64,000 nucleotides of DNA from Allorhodopirellula solitaria (GCF_007859855.1 NZ_SJPK01000004.1:62001-126000); one strand, 5' to 3'; positions 44,001-53,894 are shown, numbered from the stretch's first letter. Translations and numbers: made by a program. The notes: generated from the sequence alone by a model not told the origin.

Positions 44001-45143
44001 TCAGGGGGTTCCCAGCGGTTCGAACTCGAGCTCGCCATCGACATCGCTCGCCGCTCCGCTTGCTGGCAACGCCTCCGTCGGACTGAGAAAGTCGCCCAGG
44101 GTCCCTTGGTCCTGTGAGGACGGCGCAAGTGAATCAGAATTCGACGGCGTCTCCGGCGAGTCTCTTTCTAGCATCGCGTCAGGACTTGCCGGCGAGTCAG
44201 AGAGCTTCAACCATCCGGTACTGCCCGGCGAGATCATTGTGTCGGCGACCGGTGCCATGCCGATCGCTGGCATCATCTCCGGATGCGGGCAGGCCCGGTT
44301 GCAAGCTTGGCAACGCGAGCAGCCCTGCCGGGCGCGCCAAAACATCAGCTCGTCGACGCAGGAACGTGAGGCGACGAAGATGCGGTCACCGGGACGCAAC
44401 TGATAGTTCGATGCCGTGTTGCCCATCTGCACGATCTCTCGATAGCAAACCGGCAGTGTCACGCGGCAGTCACACGGTTCGGAGGGCCGCGACAACAAGA
44501 TCTGGCAAGGGTTGGCACTGCTCGTCAGGCCGCCGGAGGCGACAATCGCGTCGAGAACGGTTTCGTAGCCCGACAGAGGGTACGCCCCAGGCGCGTTGAC
44601 CTCGCCGAGCACGTAAAAGCGATGAACCGGTTCGAGCAAACGCACGTTGATCGCGATCGAGTCGCAGGCGTCGGACTGATGGGGATCGCTTCGACCGGAG
44701 ATCTGCTCAGGATCGCGACCGGCGCGTCGGCAACTCTCCGCTTGCGATTGGGCCTGAAAGTCAATCTGGTTTTCGATCAGCGCCTCGGCTTGCTCGAGCT
44801 GATGCCCGGCGACGACGACGCGGCCGTAAGGCCCCAGGTCGATCGTGCCGTCGGCCAGCACGGTTTGATCGGCGGGCAATCGCAGGTCCCGATCCAGGCT
44901 GACCGGTTCAATCAACACGGCATCGCCCGGTTGCAGACGGTGTGGCGGCAACACGGTTTTGGCGTTCTCACGGGCGATGCCGTTAGGAATCCGTGATTGC
45001 TCGAGAACCGCTTGGGCCTCCTTGGTCAGAGGGTTGCCGGTTGTACAGGAGAGCCCCAGGGCACTGCATCCGCCCATACAAGTCGTCAGGACCAAACAGA
45101 GTCCGAGCCACCCGGTCGTCGACCATATTTCATTTTTCGCCAT
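44001..45143 (-). CDS. polysaccharide export protein (Wza-like, SLBB domain)
   Basis: The 380-residue protein begins with a lipoprotein-like leader (GLCLVLTTCMGGC). The Poly_export domain (LQPGDAVLIEPVSLDRDLRLP...ADGTIDLGPYGRV) and an SLBB domain (RFYVLGEVNAPGAYPLSGYETVLDAIVASGGL) follow, typical of outer-membrane capsule exporters. A Cys-rich segment (CSRCQACNRACPHPEM) and an acidic tail are extra. ATG 45143 was chosen because AAGGA lies nearby upstream and the leader starts there; 45170 is possible. No other capsule genes are present in the window. Confidence 0.85.
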   Translation of the reverse strand: MAKNEIWSTTGWLGLCLVLTTCMGGCSALGLSCTTGNPLTKEAQAVLEQSRIPNGIARENAKTVLPPHRLQPGDAVLIEPVSLDRDLRLPADQTVLADGTIDLGPYGRVVVAGHQLEQAEALIENQIDFQAQSQAESCRRAGRDPEQISGRSDPHQSDACDSIAINVRLLEPVHRFYVLGEVNAPGAYPLSGYETVLDAIVASGGLTSSANPCQILLSRPSEPCDCRVTLPVCYREIVQMGNTASNYQLRPGDRIFVASRSCVDELMFWRARQGCSRCQACNRACPHPEMMPAIGMAPVADTMISPGSTGWLKLSDSPASPDAMLERDSPETPSNSDSLAPSSQDQGTLGDFLSPTEALPASGAASDVDGELEFEPLGTP

Positions 45144-45562
45144 CAAATCATCCTTGTCGGTGGAATCCATTCCACAATCATCATCGGATCGATCCGGGGC
45201 AGCTGCCCTGAGAACGCTGGCACGCCATCGCAACCGGTAATATCGGCCGGACCCCACCCTGCAAACGGCAGCGAGTCCTTGGCCACAGGAAACAGGGGGC
45301 TGAACCCGCTCACAGCAATCCACCTGGCTGCTGACCAGTGTCGCCAAGGGCGTTGGCGAGGCAGGGGAGCAATTGGCCCCGCAAACCGCCGCTGGGGTGG
45401 TGATTGCGGTGCCACCCGCCCCCCGCCCCGCGCCCCTTGCGAATCTGGTGACGAACGCGATAATTGCGCAGAGAATTCGCGGCTATTTGTTCCATCGGGG
45501 CACTCGCGCGGCGGATCGTTTCAACCCACCGTCTCCCCCACTTGCTAGAGGAACTTTCCACC
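45144..45562. other. divergent promoter region, polysaccharide export gene / fba
   Basis: The 419 bases must include both promoters. No gene or clear hairpin was identified. AGAGGAAC before 45563 is the probable ribosome-binding site for fba. Confidence 0.4.
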
Positions 45563-46585
45563 ATGGCACTCGTCCCCCTTCGCGTCGTGCTCGACCATGC
45601 CGCAGAAAACAACTACGGCGTCGCCGCATTCAACGTCAACAACATGGAGCAGATCCAGTCGATCATGGAAGCTGCTGAAGAGACCGATTCCCCGGTCATC
45701 ATCCAAGCTTCCCGTGGCGCCCGCGCGTACACTCAGGACAACTATCTGCGTCACCTGATGGTCGCCGCCACGGAACTGTATCCACACATTCCAATCGTCA
45801 TGCACCAGGATCACGGCAACAGCCCAGAGACCTGCCTCTCGGCGATCGACAACGGCTTCACCAGCGTGATGATGGACGGCTCACTCGAAGCCGATGGTAA
45901 GACACCTGCCGATTACGACTACAACGTCAGCGTCACCGCAGAAGTCGTCCGCGCTGCCCACGCTCGCGGCGTCAGCGTCGAAGGTGAACTCGGTTGCCTG
46001 GGATCGCTCGAAAGCGGCGAAGGCGAACAAGAAGACGGCCACGGTGCGGTCGGTGAATTGACCCACGATCAATTGCTGACCGATCCCGAGGAAGCCAAAC
46101 AGTTCGTCGAAGAAACCGGCGTTGACGCTCTCGCCGTTGCCATCGGCACCAGCCACGGTGCGTACAAATTCACCAAGAAACCCACCGGTGAAGTGCTCGC
46201 CATGAGCCGGATCGAAGAGATCCACGCCAAACTGCCCAACACGCACCTCGTCATGCACGGCAGCAGCAGCGTGCCGCAAGAGTTGCAGGACATCATCAAT
46301 CAGTATGGTGGCAAAATGAAGCAAACCTACGGCGTGCCTGTCGAAGAGATTCAACGCGGTATCAAGAGCGGTGTGCGTAAGATCAACGTCGACACCGATT
46401 GCCGCATGGCGATCACCGGTGCCATCCGCAAGGTTCTCTCCGAAGAGCCAGGTGCATTCGACCCACGCGCCTATCTCAAACCCGCCCGCGCCGCGATGAA
46501 GGACGTCTGCGTCGCTCGCATGACCGCCTTCGGCCAAGCCGGCAACGCTGAGAAGCTCCGCAAGTCCCTCGGCGCCACCGCCTGA
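45563..46585 (+). CDS. fba: class II fructose-bisphosphate aldolase (Calvin-cycle subtype)
   Basis: The 340-residue zinc enzyme splits fructose-1,6-bisphosphate. Visible features are the start [22 protein letters not shown], the zinc His in [39 protein letters not shown], the glycine loop [10 protein letters not shown] and the phosphate-binding [10 protein letters not shown]. The wording matches the Calvin-type class IIB subfamily. The ATG at 45563 has AGAGGAA upstream. An 11-bp hairpin lies 42 bases behind the stop. Confidence 0.95.
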   Translation: MALVPLRVVLDHAAENNYGVAAFNVNNMEQIQSIMEAAEETDSPVIIQASRGARAYTQDNYLRHLMVAATELYPHIPIVMHQDHGNSPETCLSAIDNGFTSVMMDGSLEADGKTPADYDYNVSVTAEVVRAAHARGVSVEGELGCLGSLESGEGEQEDGHGAVGELTHDQLLTDPEEAKQFVEETGVDALAVAIGTSHGAYKFTKKPTGEVLAMSRIEEIHAKLPNTHLVMHGSSSVPQELQDIINQYGGKMKQTYGVPVEEIQRGIKSGVRKINVDTDCRMAITGAIRKVLSEEPGAFDPRAYLKPARAAMKDVCVARMTAFGQAGNAEKLRKSLGATA

Positions 46586-46626
46586 TCGATCGCGTCGCCT
46601 GAGCGAGGGGCGATTCCCCATCCGCA

Positions 46627-46653
46627 TACCCCGCCCGTCCACCGGGCGGGGTA
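46627..46653. terminator. hairpin behind fba (no T run)
   Basis: TACCCCGCCCG (46627-46637) pairs perfectly with CGGGCGGGGTA (46643-46653) over a five-base loop. It lies 42 bases behind the fba stop and ahead of the convergent SBP gene. It lacks a T run, so it may end transcription only with Rho or protect the 3' end. Confidence 0.55.
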
Positions 46654-46762
46654 AGTGAACATGACGTAGCATAGGCTTCTAGCCTGTGTTCAGAATTCAC
46701 CACAGCCTGAAAGCCAACACCACGCGCTTTCTACGCACAGAGCTTGCCTGCTTATCTGCCTG

Positions 46763-47872
46763 TCAGCGGGATATAACCACCGCAGCCGACCACTCATCCC
46801 ACGAGTCAGCGACTTTCTCAAAGTCAACGCGCATCCAGCGCACCGCTCGATCAGGCAAAACCGCAGATGGAAACTTGCTTTCTTTGCTGATCGGAATTTG
46901 ACTGGTCGGCCCCATCGCCAATCGATCCTCCATCGTTGGAGTCAGTAGAAAATCGACGAATTGGCTCGCGGCGACCGGGTCGGGCGCGTTCTTCACAATC
47001 GCAAGCGTGTTGGGAATGCGAAGCGTCCCCGGTTGACTGGACTTCTGGTCGGGGAACACGACGGCGATCGGATAGTCCAGCTCCTGCTCGATCAACGCGT
47101 CGCTCGAATCGGTCAGCCCCCAAGCCACACGGCCCACCGAAACAGCCCGGGCGACATCCTTGTTGCTGGGTAAAATCAATGCATTGCCGGCGATCGCACT
47201 GAGCTGGTCGAGGGTGGCTTCGCGGCCGAGCTGTTCACGCAGCACCGCCCAATGCGTTGCCGTCGATCCGTACTGAGGCTGCGACATCGCACATCGATCT
47301 TTCCACGTCGGATCCGCGAGATCTTGAACGCTACTGGGGTACTGGACCGAATCGGGAATCAGATCCGTGTTGACGATCAGCACGCGTGCGGTGGCAGCAA
47401 AACCGCACCACGTCCCATCGGAGGCGACCAGATCGGCGGGCCAGTCCGCGGGAACCTGCCAATCATGGGGCTGCAGCAAGCCAAGCTTCTGCAACCGCAC
47501 AGTCTGCAAGATCCCATTGTCCCAGAACACATCGCACTGGGGTGCGGCTTGCTCGGCCCGAATCAGCTGAAACAAACCGTCCGTGGGTACACCCACGCTG
47601 GGACTGTCGACATCGGAGCTACCAACAGCGCCACCCGATGCACTCGATTCGGAAGCGTAGTCAAAATCAGCAACGACGCTGGTTTCGTAGTCCACCGAGC
47701 GTTCAAAGGCGTCCACGATCGGATAGGCGTACTCTTCGTCGAGCCGGCAATAGACCGCGACTTCGCCCTCGCTAGTCGGTGTACAGCCACTGATCATACC
47801 GAGGCCAAGCAAACACGCACCGAGCAGACCAGCGATGGATAGCAATGGGCGGCAGATCCGGTGGCGATGCAT
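46763..47872 (-). CDS. lipoprotein periplasmic iron/metal-type substrate-binding protein
   Basis: The 369-residue protein has a lipoprotein signal peptide with a lipobox-like ISGC. The rest resembles the Fbp/AfuA-type extracellular binding proteins: VAVYCRLDEEYAYPIVDAFE, CDVFWDNGILQTVRLQKLGLL, WCGFAATARVLIVNTD, WALTDSSDA-like GLTDSSDAL and AVVFPD. The ligand is likely ferric iron or a thiamine-like compound. No permease or ATPase gene is adjacent. It begins two bases behind the enoyl-CoA hydratase stop, an odd but probably cotranscribed pair. Confidence 0.82.
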   Translation of the reverse strand: MHRHRICRPLLSIAGLLGACLLGLGMISGCTPTSEGEVAVYCRLDEEYAYPIVDAFERSVDYETSVVADFDYASESSASGGAVGSSDVDSPSVGVPTDGLFQLIRAEQAAPQCDVFWDNGILQTVRLQKLGLLQPHDWQVPADWPADLVASDGTWCGFAATARVLIVNTDLIPDSVQYPSSVQDLADPTWKDRCAMSQPQYGSTATHWAVLREQLGREATLDQLSAIAGNALILPSNKDVARAVSVGRVAWGLTDSSDALIEQELDYPIAVVFPDQKSSQPGTLRIPNTLAIVKNAPDPVAASQFVDFLLTPTMEDRLAMGPTSQIPISKESKFPSAVLPDRAVRWMRVDFEKVADSWDEWSAAVVISR

Positions 47873-47874
47873 GT

Positions 47875-48657
47875 TCAGTTCTTCGGGTTCTTCGTGAGAA
47901 AGGTCTCGATACCTTCACCCGCCGATTCAGTCGTGCAGGCTGTGGCGCAATCCGCAGCCGCCGCAGCGAGCTGGGTGAGCATCGTTTCACCGATACTCTC
48001 ATTGATCAAACGCTTGGTCGCCTGAGTTGCTTGCGGGTATCCATTGGCTGCCTCGTTGGCCCAAAAAGCAGCGACTTCATTGATCTGGCCCGGGCGGACA
48101 GGCGGCTGGCACAACAGTCCCGCCCGATCTGCCTCGGGCGCTGAAAGCGGGCTGCCGGTCAAGCTCATCCGGGCGGCGAGCGATGTGCCGACACGAAACG
48201 AAAGCAGCGCCGCGGTCATCCCACCGACGAGCCCACGCCGCACCGCACCAGCAGAAAAACTAGCGTGCTCCGATGCCACGATCAGGTCACAGGCGAGCGT
48301 CAACGCGAACCCGGCGCCGATGGCGGATCCATCGACCGCAGCGATAATCGGCTTGGGGAACCGCAGTAGCGCCTCGTAGACCTCTGCGAGTTGTCGCCAG
48401 TACTCAAACCACTGCTGCAACTGTTCTTGCTCGTCCAGAGAGCGAATCTGCTGCAAGACAGATAGATCGACGCCGCTGCAAAAACTAGCCCCCTCAGAAC
48501 AGAGCACGACGGCGCGCAGCTGCGTGTCCTGGTGGACTTCGCTAAGGCCTTCGCGGATGTCCTGCAGTAACCGTGGATTCAACGCCGCGTGTTTGTCCGG
48601 TCGGCCAAGGACCAGCCACGCGACCGTTCCGTCCGTTTTGAGTTCGAGATGTTGCAT
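47875..48657 (-). CDS. enoyl-CoA hydratase/isomerase family protein
   Basis: The 260-residue crotonase-fold protein has LVLGRPDKHAALNPRLLQDI, AVVLCSEGASFCSGVDLS (oxyanion hole), PIIAAVDGSAIGAGFALTLACDLIVASEHASF (second oxyanion hole) and the C-terminal helix. Which acyl-CoA it uses cannot be told; the acidic residues of true hydratases are not obvious. It lies two bases ahead of the substrate-binding protein gene and 18 behind the phosphatase gene. Confidence 0.9.
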   Translation of the reverse strand: MQHLELKTDGTVAWLVLGRPDKHAALNPRLLQDIREGLSEVHQDTQLRAVVLCSEGASFCSGVDLSVLQQIRSLDEQEQLQQWFEYWRQLAEVYEALLRFPKPIIAAVDGSAIGAGFALTLACDLIVASEHASFSAGAVRRGLVGGMTAALLSFRVGTSLAARMSLTGSPLSAPEADRAGLLCQPPVRPGQINEVAAFWANEAANGYPQATQATKRLINESIGETMLTQLAAAAADCATACTTESAGEGIETFLTKNPKN

Positions 48658-48675
48658 GAGCTCTATTAGAACCGA

Positions 48676-50487
48676 TCACTCGCCTTGATTGGCATCGGCA
48701 ATCGCCTGCAAATCCTCGAGAACGAGATAATGGCCGTGATCGCTCGTGACAAAGACGACTGTGTCATCCCAGGCATCATGCTCTTCGGCCCACTGCGTGA
48801 TTTGGCTGAAAGCGTCTGCGCCGCTGAGCACGGCGCCGATACTGTTGTCGAGATTATTGGCATGGTTTGCCCAATCCACGTCCCCAGCCTCGACGAGTAG
48901 CCAGAACGGTGGGATTTCCTGACCGGCCTGATTTTCGTCTCCTTCCGGTTGCGGCACCGGTGTCGAGAGAACATCGAGTGCGGTCGCGGTCATCTCAGCG
49001 AGCGTGGGGTTCTCCGAAATGTCTTCGTCGGTGTAACGCTCGGTACCCTTGACGTCAAAGGTAGGATTGAACTTGCCATCGGCGGTTTGAAAGGGCAGGT
49101 GTCCCCCCCGGGTGCCAAAAAACCCCAACAGTCGGTCGCCACTCGCCTTGGCTCGCTCGGCGGCCTCGGTGAGCACGCGACTGCCGTCTTTCCCGGCTGT
49201 TCGCTGAGCCACCACGTATTTGCGTCGATTCGGGTCCGTCTCGCCAGGCTGGAGTTCGACGGCGCGGAGATCCGATTCGTGCAGGTATTTGTTGCCCTCC
49301 AAGAAGTCCTCGCCTTGATTGCCATCTTTGCCAACGCCCTCGCCCCAGCCGCCACCCATCAACACGTCGACACCCGGCAAGGGTTCACGGCGGTGGGCGA
49401 TCGAGGGCCGGCCGACGAGATCCCGCGAAATGTCCTGGTAGTCGCCGCGATGAACATTGTTCGCGTAAGCCGCCGCTGGCGTGGCATGGCTGACAGGAAC
49501 GTTCGTCACGACGCCAACCCGGTAGCCTTCGCTTTGCAATTGCCTCCCGATCGGAACGCTCTGCGACCCATCGACACGTACGTTCACCGACGCGTTGTAG
49601 GTTTTGATCCCCGACATCAGACTGGTTGCCGACGACGCCGAATCGGTGACACCGTGGGGCTGCCTGCGATCCCGGCCCATCAGATAGCCGCTCCGCGGGC
49701 GTTCCTGCCAGGGCATCGGGCCGGCGAAGATCGGATCGAAACCACCAGCGACCGGGTTCTCGCCACCGCGGATCGTTTGGGCATTCACGTCGACCTTGCC
49801 CCCCGTGAGCCGTGGGGTGGTGCCGATGAGCGCAAAGTCCGTCTCGATACCGCGATAATCCTGAAAGGACAAACCGCGTCCCCGACCACTGTCGTAGCGG
49901 TCGGCTCGATTGTGGTATGTCGCCGCCGCCCGGGTGGTTTGCCAGTCCGTGCCGTCAAAGACCATCAAAATGATGTGACGCTTGCCCTGATCAGCAGCAA
50001 TTCGCTGCATCTCATAAACGTCGATCTGGTCATGATAGGTTGCGTTCGGATTGAGTGTCCCCGCCGGGATAGCGCCGAAGGCCTGTTCCATTCTCGCCGG
50101 ATCTGAATAAAAACTGCCTCGCTGGCGCAGCGGCGACAACGTCATCCCGAACGTGTAGAGCGGTACCAGGCGATTGCTATGGTTGGTCCACGTGCTGAAC
50201 TTCTTCGGTTGATTTCCCCAGTGCCCCCAGGTGGCCTGCTGCTCTTTGATCGCATTGGACTGCAGCAACTGCATTGGATCGTGATGGGGCGGCGACGACT
50301 CGGTGGCAGCGGGCTCGATCGCGCTTTGGATCACGTCGAGGACGCGGTCCGCAGTACTGGGTTGATCCGCTGCCGCCGGCGGCAGTCGCAGCGGTGCGAC
50401 GCACAATGCGACCAGCACGAGAGCGGCCGGAAGAGGGGACGAAATGTCGAAACGAAGGCGGGATGTGAGGTGGGAGAGCATAAACAT
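48676..50487 (-). CDS. exported alkaline phosphatase (PhoA family)
   Basis: The protein of about 603 residues starts with a signal peptide (LRFDISSPLPAALVLVALCV...AAADQ). Metal and active-site motifs are visible: VFDGTDWQTTRAAATYH near residue 160, TDSASSATSLMSGIKTYN containing the nucleophile Ser (VTDSAxSAT type), EAGDVDWANHANN and TSDHGHY. It releases phosphate from organic esters outside the cytoplasm. The start at 50487 was chosen over 50565 because it begins the signal peptide; 50481 is two codons later. No Pho box was recognised. Confidence 0.9.
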   Translation of the reverse strand: MFMLSHLTSRLRFDISSPLPAALVLVALCVAPLRLPPAAADQPSTADRVLDVIQSAIEPAATESSPPHHDPMQLLQSNAIKEQQATWGHWGNQPKKFSTWTNHSNRLVPLYTFGMTLSPLRQRGSFYSDPARMEQAFGAIPAGTLNPNATYHDQIDVYEMQRIAADQGKRHIILMVFDGTDWQTTRAAATYHNRADRYDSGRGRGLSFQDYRGIETDFALIGTTPRLTGGKVDVNAQTIRGGENPVAGGFDPIFAGPMPWQERPRSGYLMGRDRRQPHGVTDSASSATSLMSGIKTYNASVNVRVDGSQSVPIGRQLQSEGYRVGVVTNVPVSHATPAAAYANNVHRGDYQDISRDLVGRPSIAHRREPLPGVDVLMGGGWGEGVGKDGNQGEDFLEGNKYLHESDLRAVELQPGETDPNRRKYVVAQRTAGKDGSRVLTEAAERAKASGDRLLGFFGTRGGHLPFQTADGKFNPTFDVKGTERYTDEDISENPTLAEMTATALDVLSTPVPQPEGDENQAGQEIPPFWLLVEAGDVDWANHANNLDNSIGAVLSGADAFSQITQWAEEHDAWDDTVVFVTSDHGHYLVLEDLQAIADANQGE

Positions 50488-50788
50488 CGGAGCAGGGGGG
50501 GAGTGGGGCGGGATCCAGCAATCGCCATTGTCTTCGCCTGCACGTGGGCATGGAAGGGCGAGCAAGTGAGAAATTGGTTAAAATCTAATGAGCAAAGTGG
50601 GTCGAAAACAGTGAGTCTAACGCCTGCGTGAGCTGGATTCATCACCCTAGCCACCCACCCCCCGAATTAGCCGTTTCCGCGGTGTTTTCAATAGCCACTC
50701 ACGAATTTTGCTTGACGGGCGTCACGCCCCGCTTTAGTTTCAAGGACTCTTCTCATTCACGGATTCATGGCAAAGGAGGTCTGTCGCT
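50488..50788. other. divergent promoter region, phosphatase / helical protein
   Basis: This 301-base stretch has no gene. AAAGGAGG before 50789 is a strong ribosome-binding site. Promoters for both neighbours should lie here, but no clear -10/-35 pair or Pho box was found. Confidence 0.4.
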
Positions 50789-51400
50789 ATGGCTACCGTC
50801 TTCACTGGTTCCTCGCCGTCTCGATCGGCGACGGGCCACGCTCCGCAAATGAACTCCACTGGCGACCCAACCATTCACTGGTTCGTCAACGCGGCGTTTT
50901 TGCAAGAAATCAAAGACAGCAATCCGCACTTGTGGCATGAAGTCCATCGGCTTCGCACGCTTTGCGACCCTGAGTCGATTGACTTTGACAAGCCTCAGAT
51001 GTCGCTTCGTGAGTTCATCGGGTGCCTGGACGGACTACGCGACTTGCTCGCGTTGCAGTTTGCGTTAGAAGAAACCTATGGCTTGATCTCTGCGGACACC
51101 GCAACCGCCCACCGCGCAGCGGCCCTGCAGTCGATTGCCGAGCAGAACGAGGCCGAACAGGAACGGCAGGAGATGGTCCGGAGCGTCACCGGCCAACACC
51201 GCTGCCTCTATTTGGAACTGGTCGACTTGGTCGAACTTGCCGAAGAGCTACAATATCGTGGGTGCGATGCCGATGGATTGCGGTCGCTCGTCGAATCGAT
51301 AGAGCGGTTCTCAGGCGACCTGACGGCTCATGAACGCTTGGAAGCGGAGTTGATCCGGCTGCATGATTCCCATGCCCGCACGGGCTGCACACACGACTGA
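50789..51400 (+). CDS. helical protein, possibly hemerythrin-like
   Basis: The 203-residue protein is nearly all helix: HWFVNAAFLQEIKD, WHEVHRLRTLCD, DGLRDLLALQFALEETYGL, QHRCLYLELVDLVELAEEL and LTAHERLEAELIRLHDSH. The spacing of His and Glu recalls HHE hemerythrin domains that hold a diiron centre and sense oxygen, but the ligand set is not complete by eye. A strong AAAGGAGG precedes the ATG. A single-domain REC protein follows 35 bases behind, so a signalling role is plausible. Moderate confidence in the gene, low in the family. Confidence 0.72.
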   Translation: MATVFTGSSPSRSATGHAPQMNSTGDPTIHWFVNAAFLQEIKDSNPHLWHEVHRLRTLCDPESIDFDKPQMSLREFIGCLDGLRDLLALQFALEETYGLISADTATAHRAAALQSIAEQNEAEQERQEMVRSVTGQHRCLYLELVDLVELAEELQYRGCDADGLRSLVESIERFSGDLTAHERLEAELIRLHDSHARTGCTHD

Positions 51401-51435
51401 TTGAACAATCGCGCAAACCAGAAAAAGGTTTTAAC

Positions 51436-51927
51436 ATGTTGGGTGACTCACGCACCAAACCAATGGAAATCCTATTGGTCGAAGATGGGCTCGTTGACGC
51501 TCGCATCACCATTCATGCGCTGCGACGCAGCGGCGTGCATCACCGTGTGACTTTGGTGCGAACGGTCCATGAAGCGATTCTGTTCATGAAACGCACAGGA
51601 ATCTTCGCCCGCGCTCCGCGATTGGATTTACTCCTGCTCGACATGATCCTTCCCGATGGCTCGGGCATCGATGTGCTCGAGGAGATGCTGGAAATCCACC
51701 CTGATTCGGCGCGGATCGCAACCGTGGTGCTGACGGCCTTGGAAGACGATACCTATCGCCAACGCTGCGACGATCTCGGCGTCTGCGGCTACATCCAAAA
51801 ACCGGTTAGCGAAGATGAATTTCTACGAGTTGTCCGCGATCACAAGAAATTAATGATCCATCTCCAACAGGTCGCCGTAGCCGCAGCGGGCCAGGAAACC
51901 CCGTCGCCGAATGTCTCCACGTCCTAG
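51436..51927 (+). CDS. single-domain response regulator (Rcp1-like)
   Basis: The 163-residue protein is a receiver domain only: EILLVEDGLVDARI, phosphoacceptor Asp in LLLLDMILPDGSG, Thr in VVLTALED and Lys in YIQKPVSEDEF. The slightly long form with FMKRTG resembles Rcp1-type regulators that dock to a specific kinase and have no output domain. No kinase gene is next to it; the upstream helical protein is the likely partner by position. Confidence 0.9.
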   Translation: MLGDSRTKPMEILLVEDGLVDARITIHALRRSGVHHRVTLVRTVHEAILFMKRTGIFARAPRLDLLLLDMILPDGSGIDVLEEMLEIHPDSARIATVVLTALEDDTYRQRCDDLGVCGYIQKPVSEDEFLRVVRDHKKLMIHLQQVAVAAAGQETPSPNVSTS

Positions 51928-52006
51928 GGCGGGTAGAATCAGGCGAACGAAACCCACACTCGGGATGTAGTACTCGAAAAGCTTGCCCCTTTCCGGAGAT
52001 TTTTCC

Positions 52007-52684
52007 ATGCGCCCGCGCTCCCTGACCCGTTCGAACTCACTTCGGTGGACCGCAGCGGGCAGCCTCGGCTTGATTGCCGCCACGCTGCTGACCACCGCCA
52101 CCATCCGCCCCCTGACCGCTGACGACCGCGAGACAGCGGCAACGAGCGACACGGCCGCCGACCAGAGCAGCGCCGAAAAGAGCACCGCCGATAGCGATGC
52201 TGCTGTCCCAGAGACTGCGGAAGGGGCGAAAACGGTCGATTCTGCCGAGTCCGAGCAAGCTGTTCGTTACGGGCGATACAACTCTCTGAACCAATTCGAG
52301 AGCTGGGTGCTCCTCAATAAAGGCACCCAACCGGCTGGCCCAGGTGGCTACACCCACACCAAGAAAGAAGGCACCTACATCTGCCGACGCTGTAACGCCA
52401 AGCTCTACAATAGCGATGACAAGTTCGAGAGCCATTGTGGCTGGCCCAGCTTCGACGATGAGATCGAAGGGGCGGTTGTGCGACAACGTGATGCCGATGG
52501 CGTGCGGATCGAAATTCTCTGCAAGAACTGCGGCGGTCATCTCGGCCATGTGTTCCTGGGCGAACAGTTGACCGATAAAAACACGCGTCACTGCGTCAAC
52601 TCGGTCTCGATGAAGCTGATTCCCAAGGGCAAGAAAATCCCGCCCAAGATCAAACCGGCTGCTCTTCGCGGCAAGGAAAAATAA
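52007..52684 (+). CDS. msrB: exported or membrane-anchored methionine-(R)-sulfoxide reductase
   Basis: The 225-residue protein has an N-terminal hydrophobic segment (LRWTAAGSLGLIAATLLTTATI), an Ala/Asp/Ser-rich linker and a C-terminal MsrB domain: GTYICRRCNAKLY, SHCGWPSFDD, CKNCGGHLGHVF, and the catalytic Cys196 in RHCVNSVSM. Both CxxC zinc pairs are present. It repairs oxidised Met outside the cytoplasm, or on the outer side of the inner membrane. The ATG at 52007 begins the leader. Confidence 0.92.
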   Translation: MRPRSLTRSNSLRWTAAGSLGLIAATLLTTATIRPLTADDRETAATSDTAADQSSAEKSTADSDAAVPETAEGAKTVDSAESEQAVRYGRYNSLNQFESWVLLNKGTQPAGPGGYTHTKKEGTYICRRCNAKLYNSDDKFESHCGWPSFDDEIEGAVVRQRDADGVRIEILCKNCGGHLGHVFLGEQLTDKNTRHCVNSVSMKLIPKGKKIPPKIKPAALRGKEK

Positions 52685-52703
52685 TAGCCCCACCACGCGG
52701 TCC

Positions 52704-53246
52704 TCAGTACTGAAACTCCGTCACGCCGCGGGCTCCGGAAGGAAGTTTCCCCATCACGGTGATCTCGTCGATCGTGTAGTTGCCCGGCACCCAACGCTGG
52801 CCCGTCCGGTTGACGAAGTCAGCCTGGGGAAGCACGAGCTTCTCACCAGCGGCCAACGGCTGATTGACATACATGAAGTACCGCCCATTGAGATCGGCAT
52901 AGAGCTTTGAGATCGCAAAATCGGCTTCGTTCGTGATCACGATCACGTCTTCGAGCTCGGGCTGCTGTGGATCCCGCGTCTGCAAGGCACGCTGCTGGGC
53001 CTGCCACGGGCGGTGATCGATGCTCACACTGACCGGTAGTTCCTTTTCGATCGCTCGGCCAAAGAGTACAGCGTAAGTGCTGAGAATCGTCAGCGGAATC
53101 AAACACACCAGCGCCAAAGCGATGAAGAAACCGCGCGACGATAGTCGCGGGCCCGGTGCAATCGATCGCGGCGGATCAAAGGCATCCTCGTCAGAGACGT
53201 CAGCCGCGACAGCGTTCTCGGAAGGGGAGGGGGAGGTTTCACTCAT
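52704..53246 (-). CDS. single-pass membrane protein of unknown function
   Basis: The 180-residue protein has a 45-residue acidic N-terminus, one membrane helix (FFIALALVCLIPLTILSTYAVLFG) and a C-terminal domain of about 105 residues with VIVITNEADFAISKLYADLNGRYFMYV and the late NYTIDEITVMGKLPSG. No family was recognised. The start at 53246 is the ATG nearest before the acidic part; 53270 is also in frame. It ends 20 bases from the msrB stop (convergent). Confidence 0.7.
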   Translation of the reverse strand: MSETSPSPSENAVAADVSDEDAFDPPRSIAPGPRLSSRGFFIALALVCLIPLTILSTYAVLFGRAIEKELPVSVSIDHRPWQAQQRALQTRDPQQPELEDVIVITNEADFAISKLYADLNGRYFMYVNQPLAAGEKLVLPQADFVNRTGQRWVPGNYTIDEITVMGKLPSGARGVTEFQY

Positions 53247-53638
53247 GCCCGCATGATACTCCCACGCCATCGTCCTTGAGTACCCAGGGTGCTGCCCGCT
53301 GACTCACCGACTCGCTGCACCGGTAACCGCTTCGCAAGCGTCCTTGCTGATTGGGCGCAAGACAGGCTGCCACCGATGCAAGCGGGCCCATGTCGGACAG
53401 ACTTCGCGACGAGCGGCCGGCTCGCTCGCAACCCTCCACGCCTCCGCTTCCGCCACCGACTTGCAAGCGGTTAGGCGATTCCCGCTCCCAGTTTTCCCTT
53501 CGCTCCCCCGCCTATCGCTTTGCCTCGGTTCCTCGCTCCCGCGAGGGCGGCCCACTCGCTCTCGGTAGTTTCGTGCCGCCCCCGCTGCGCTCGTCACGAC
53601 GCCCAGTCGCTTTCGATCGCCTGCCCTGGCCCCGGCGT

Positions 53639-53866
53639 GTGCGAACGTCGTTCGCACCCACCGGGCGACATCGTGTCGCCGGTCTTCAATCAAGCAGCCG
53701 CATCCGTGCGGCTGCATTGGGTTCATGCTCGTAACCAGCGCCCGGCGGCCTCCCGCCGAAACAGCCGCGACGCACTTCGTGTGCGTCGCCCGTCCGCTTC
53801 GCTACCGGAAGCGTCCAACGCCTGGGCGGCTTCGTGCCGCAGGTGTGACGGACTTCCTGTCCGTCA
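53639..53866. repeat. cluster of about seven short perfect hairpins
   Basis: Stems follow each other: GTGCGAAC/GTTCGCAC (53639-53657), GGCGACA/TGTCGCC (53664-53680), GCAGCCGCA/TGCGGCTGC (53694-53715), GCGACGCAC/GTGCGTCGC around TTCGT (53767-53789), CGCTTC/GAAGCG (about 53796-53813), GCGGC/GCCGC around TTCGT (53826-53840) and TGACGGAC/GTCCGTCA around TTCCT (53846-53866). Several loops are TTCGT-like, though the stem sequences differ. Confidence 0.75.
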
Positions 53867-53894
53867 TTTAGGTTGTTAGGTGCATCGGCTGGTT

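Noticed and set aside
50488-50788. Pho box upstream of the alkaline phosphatase
   Set aside because: No pair of CTGTCAT-like repeats could be found with confidence.
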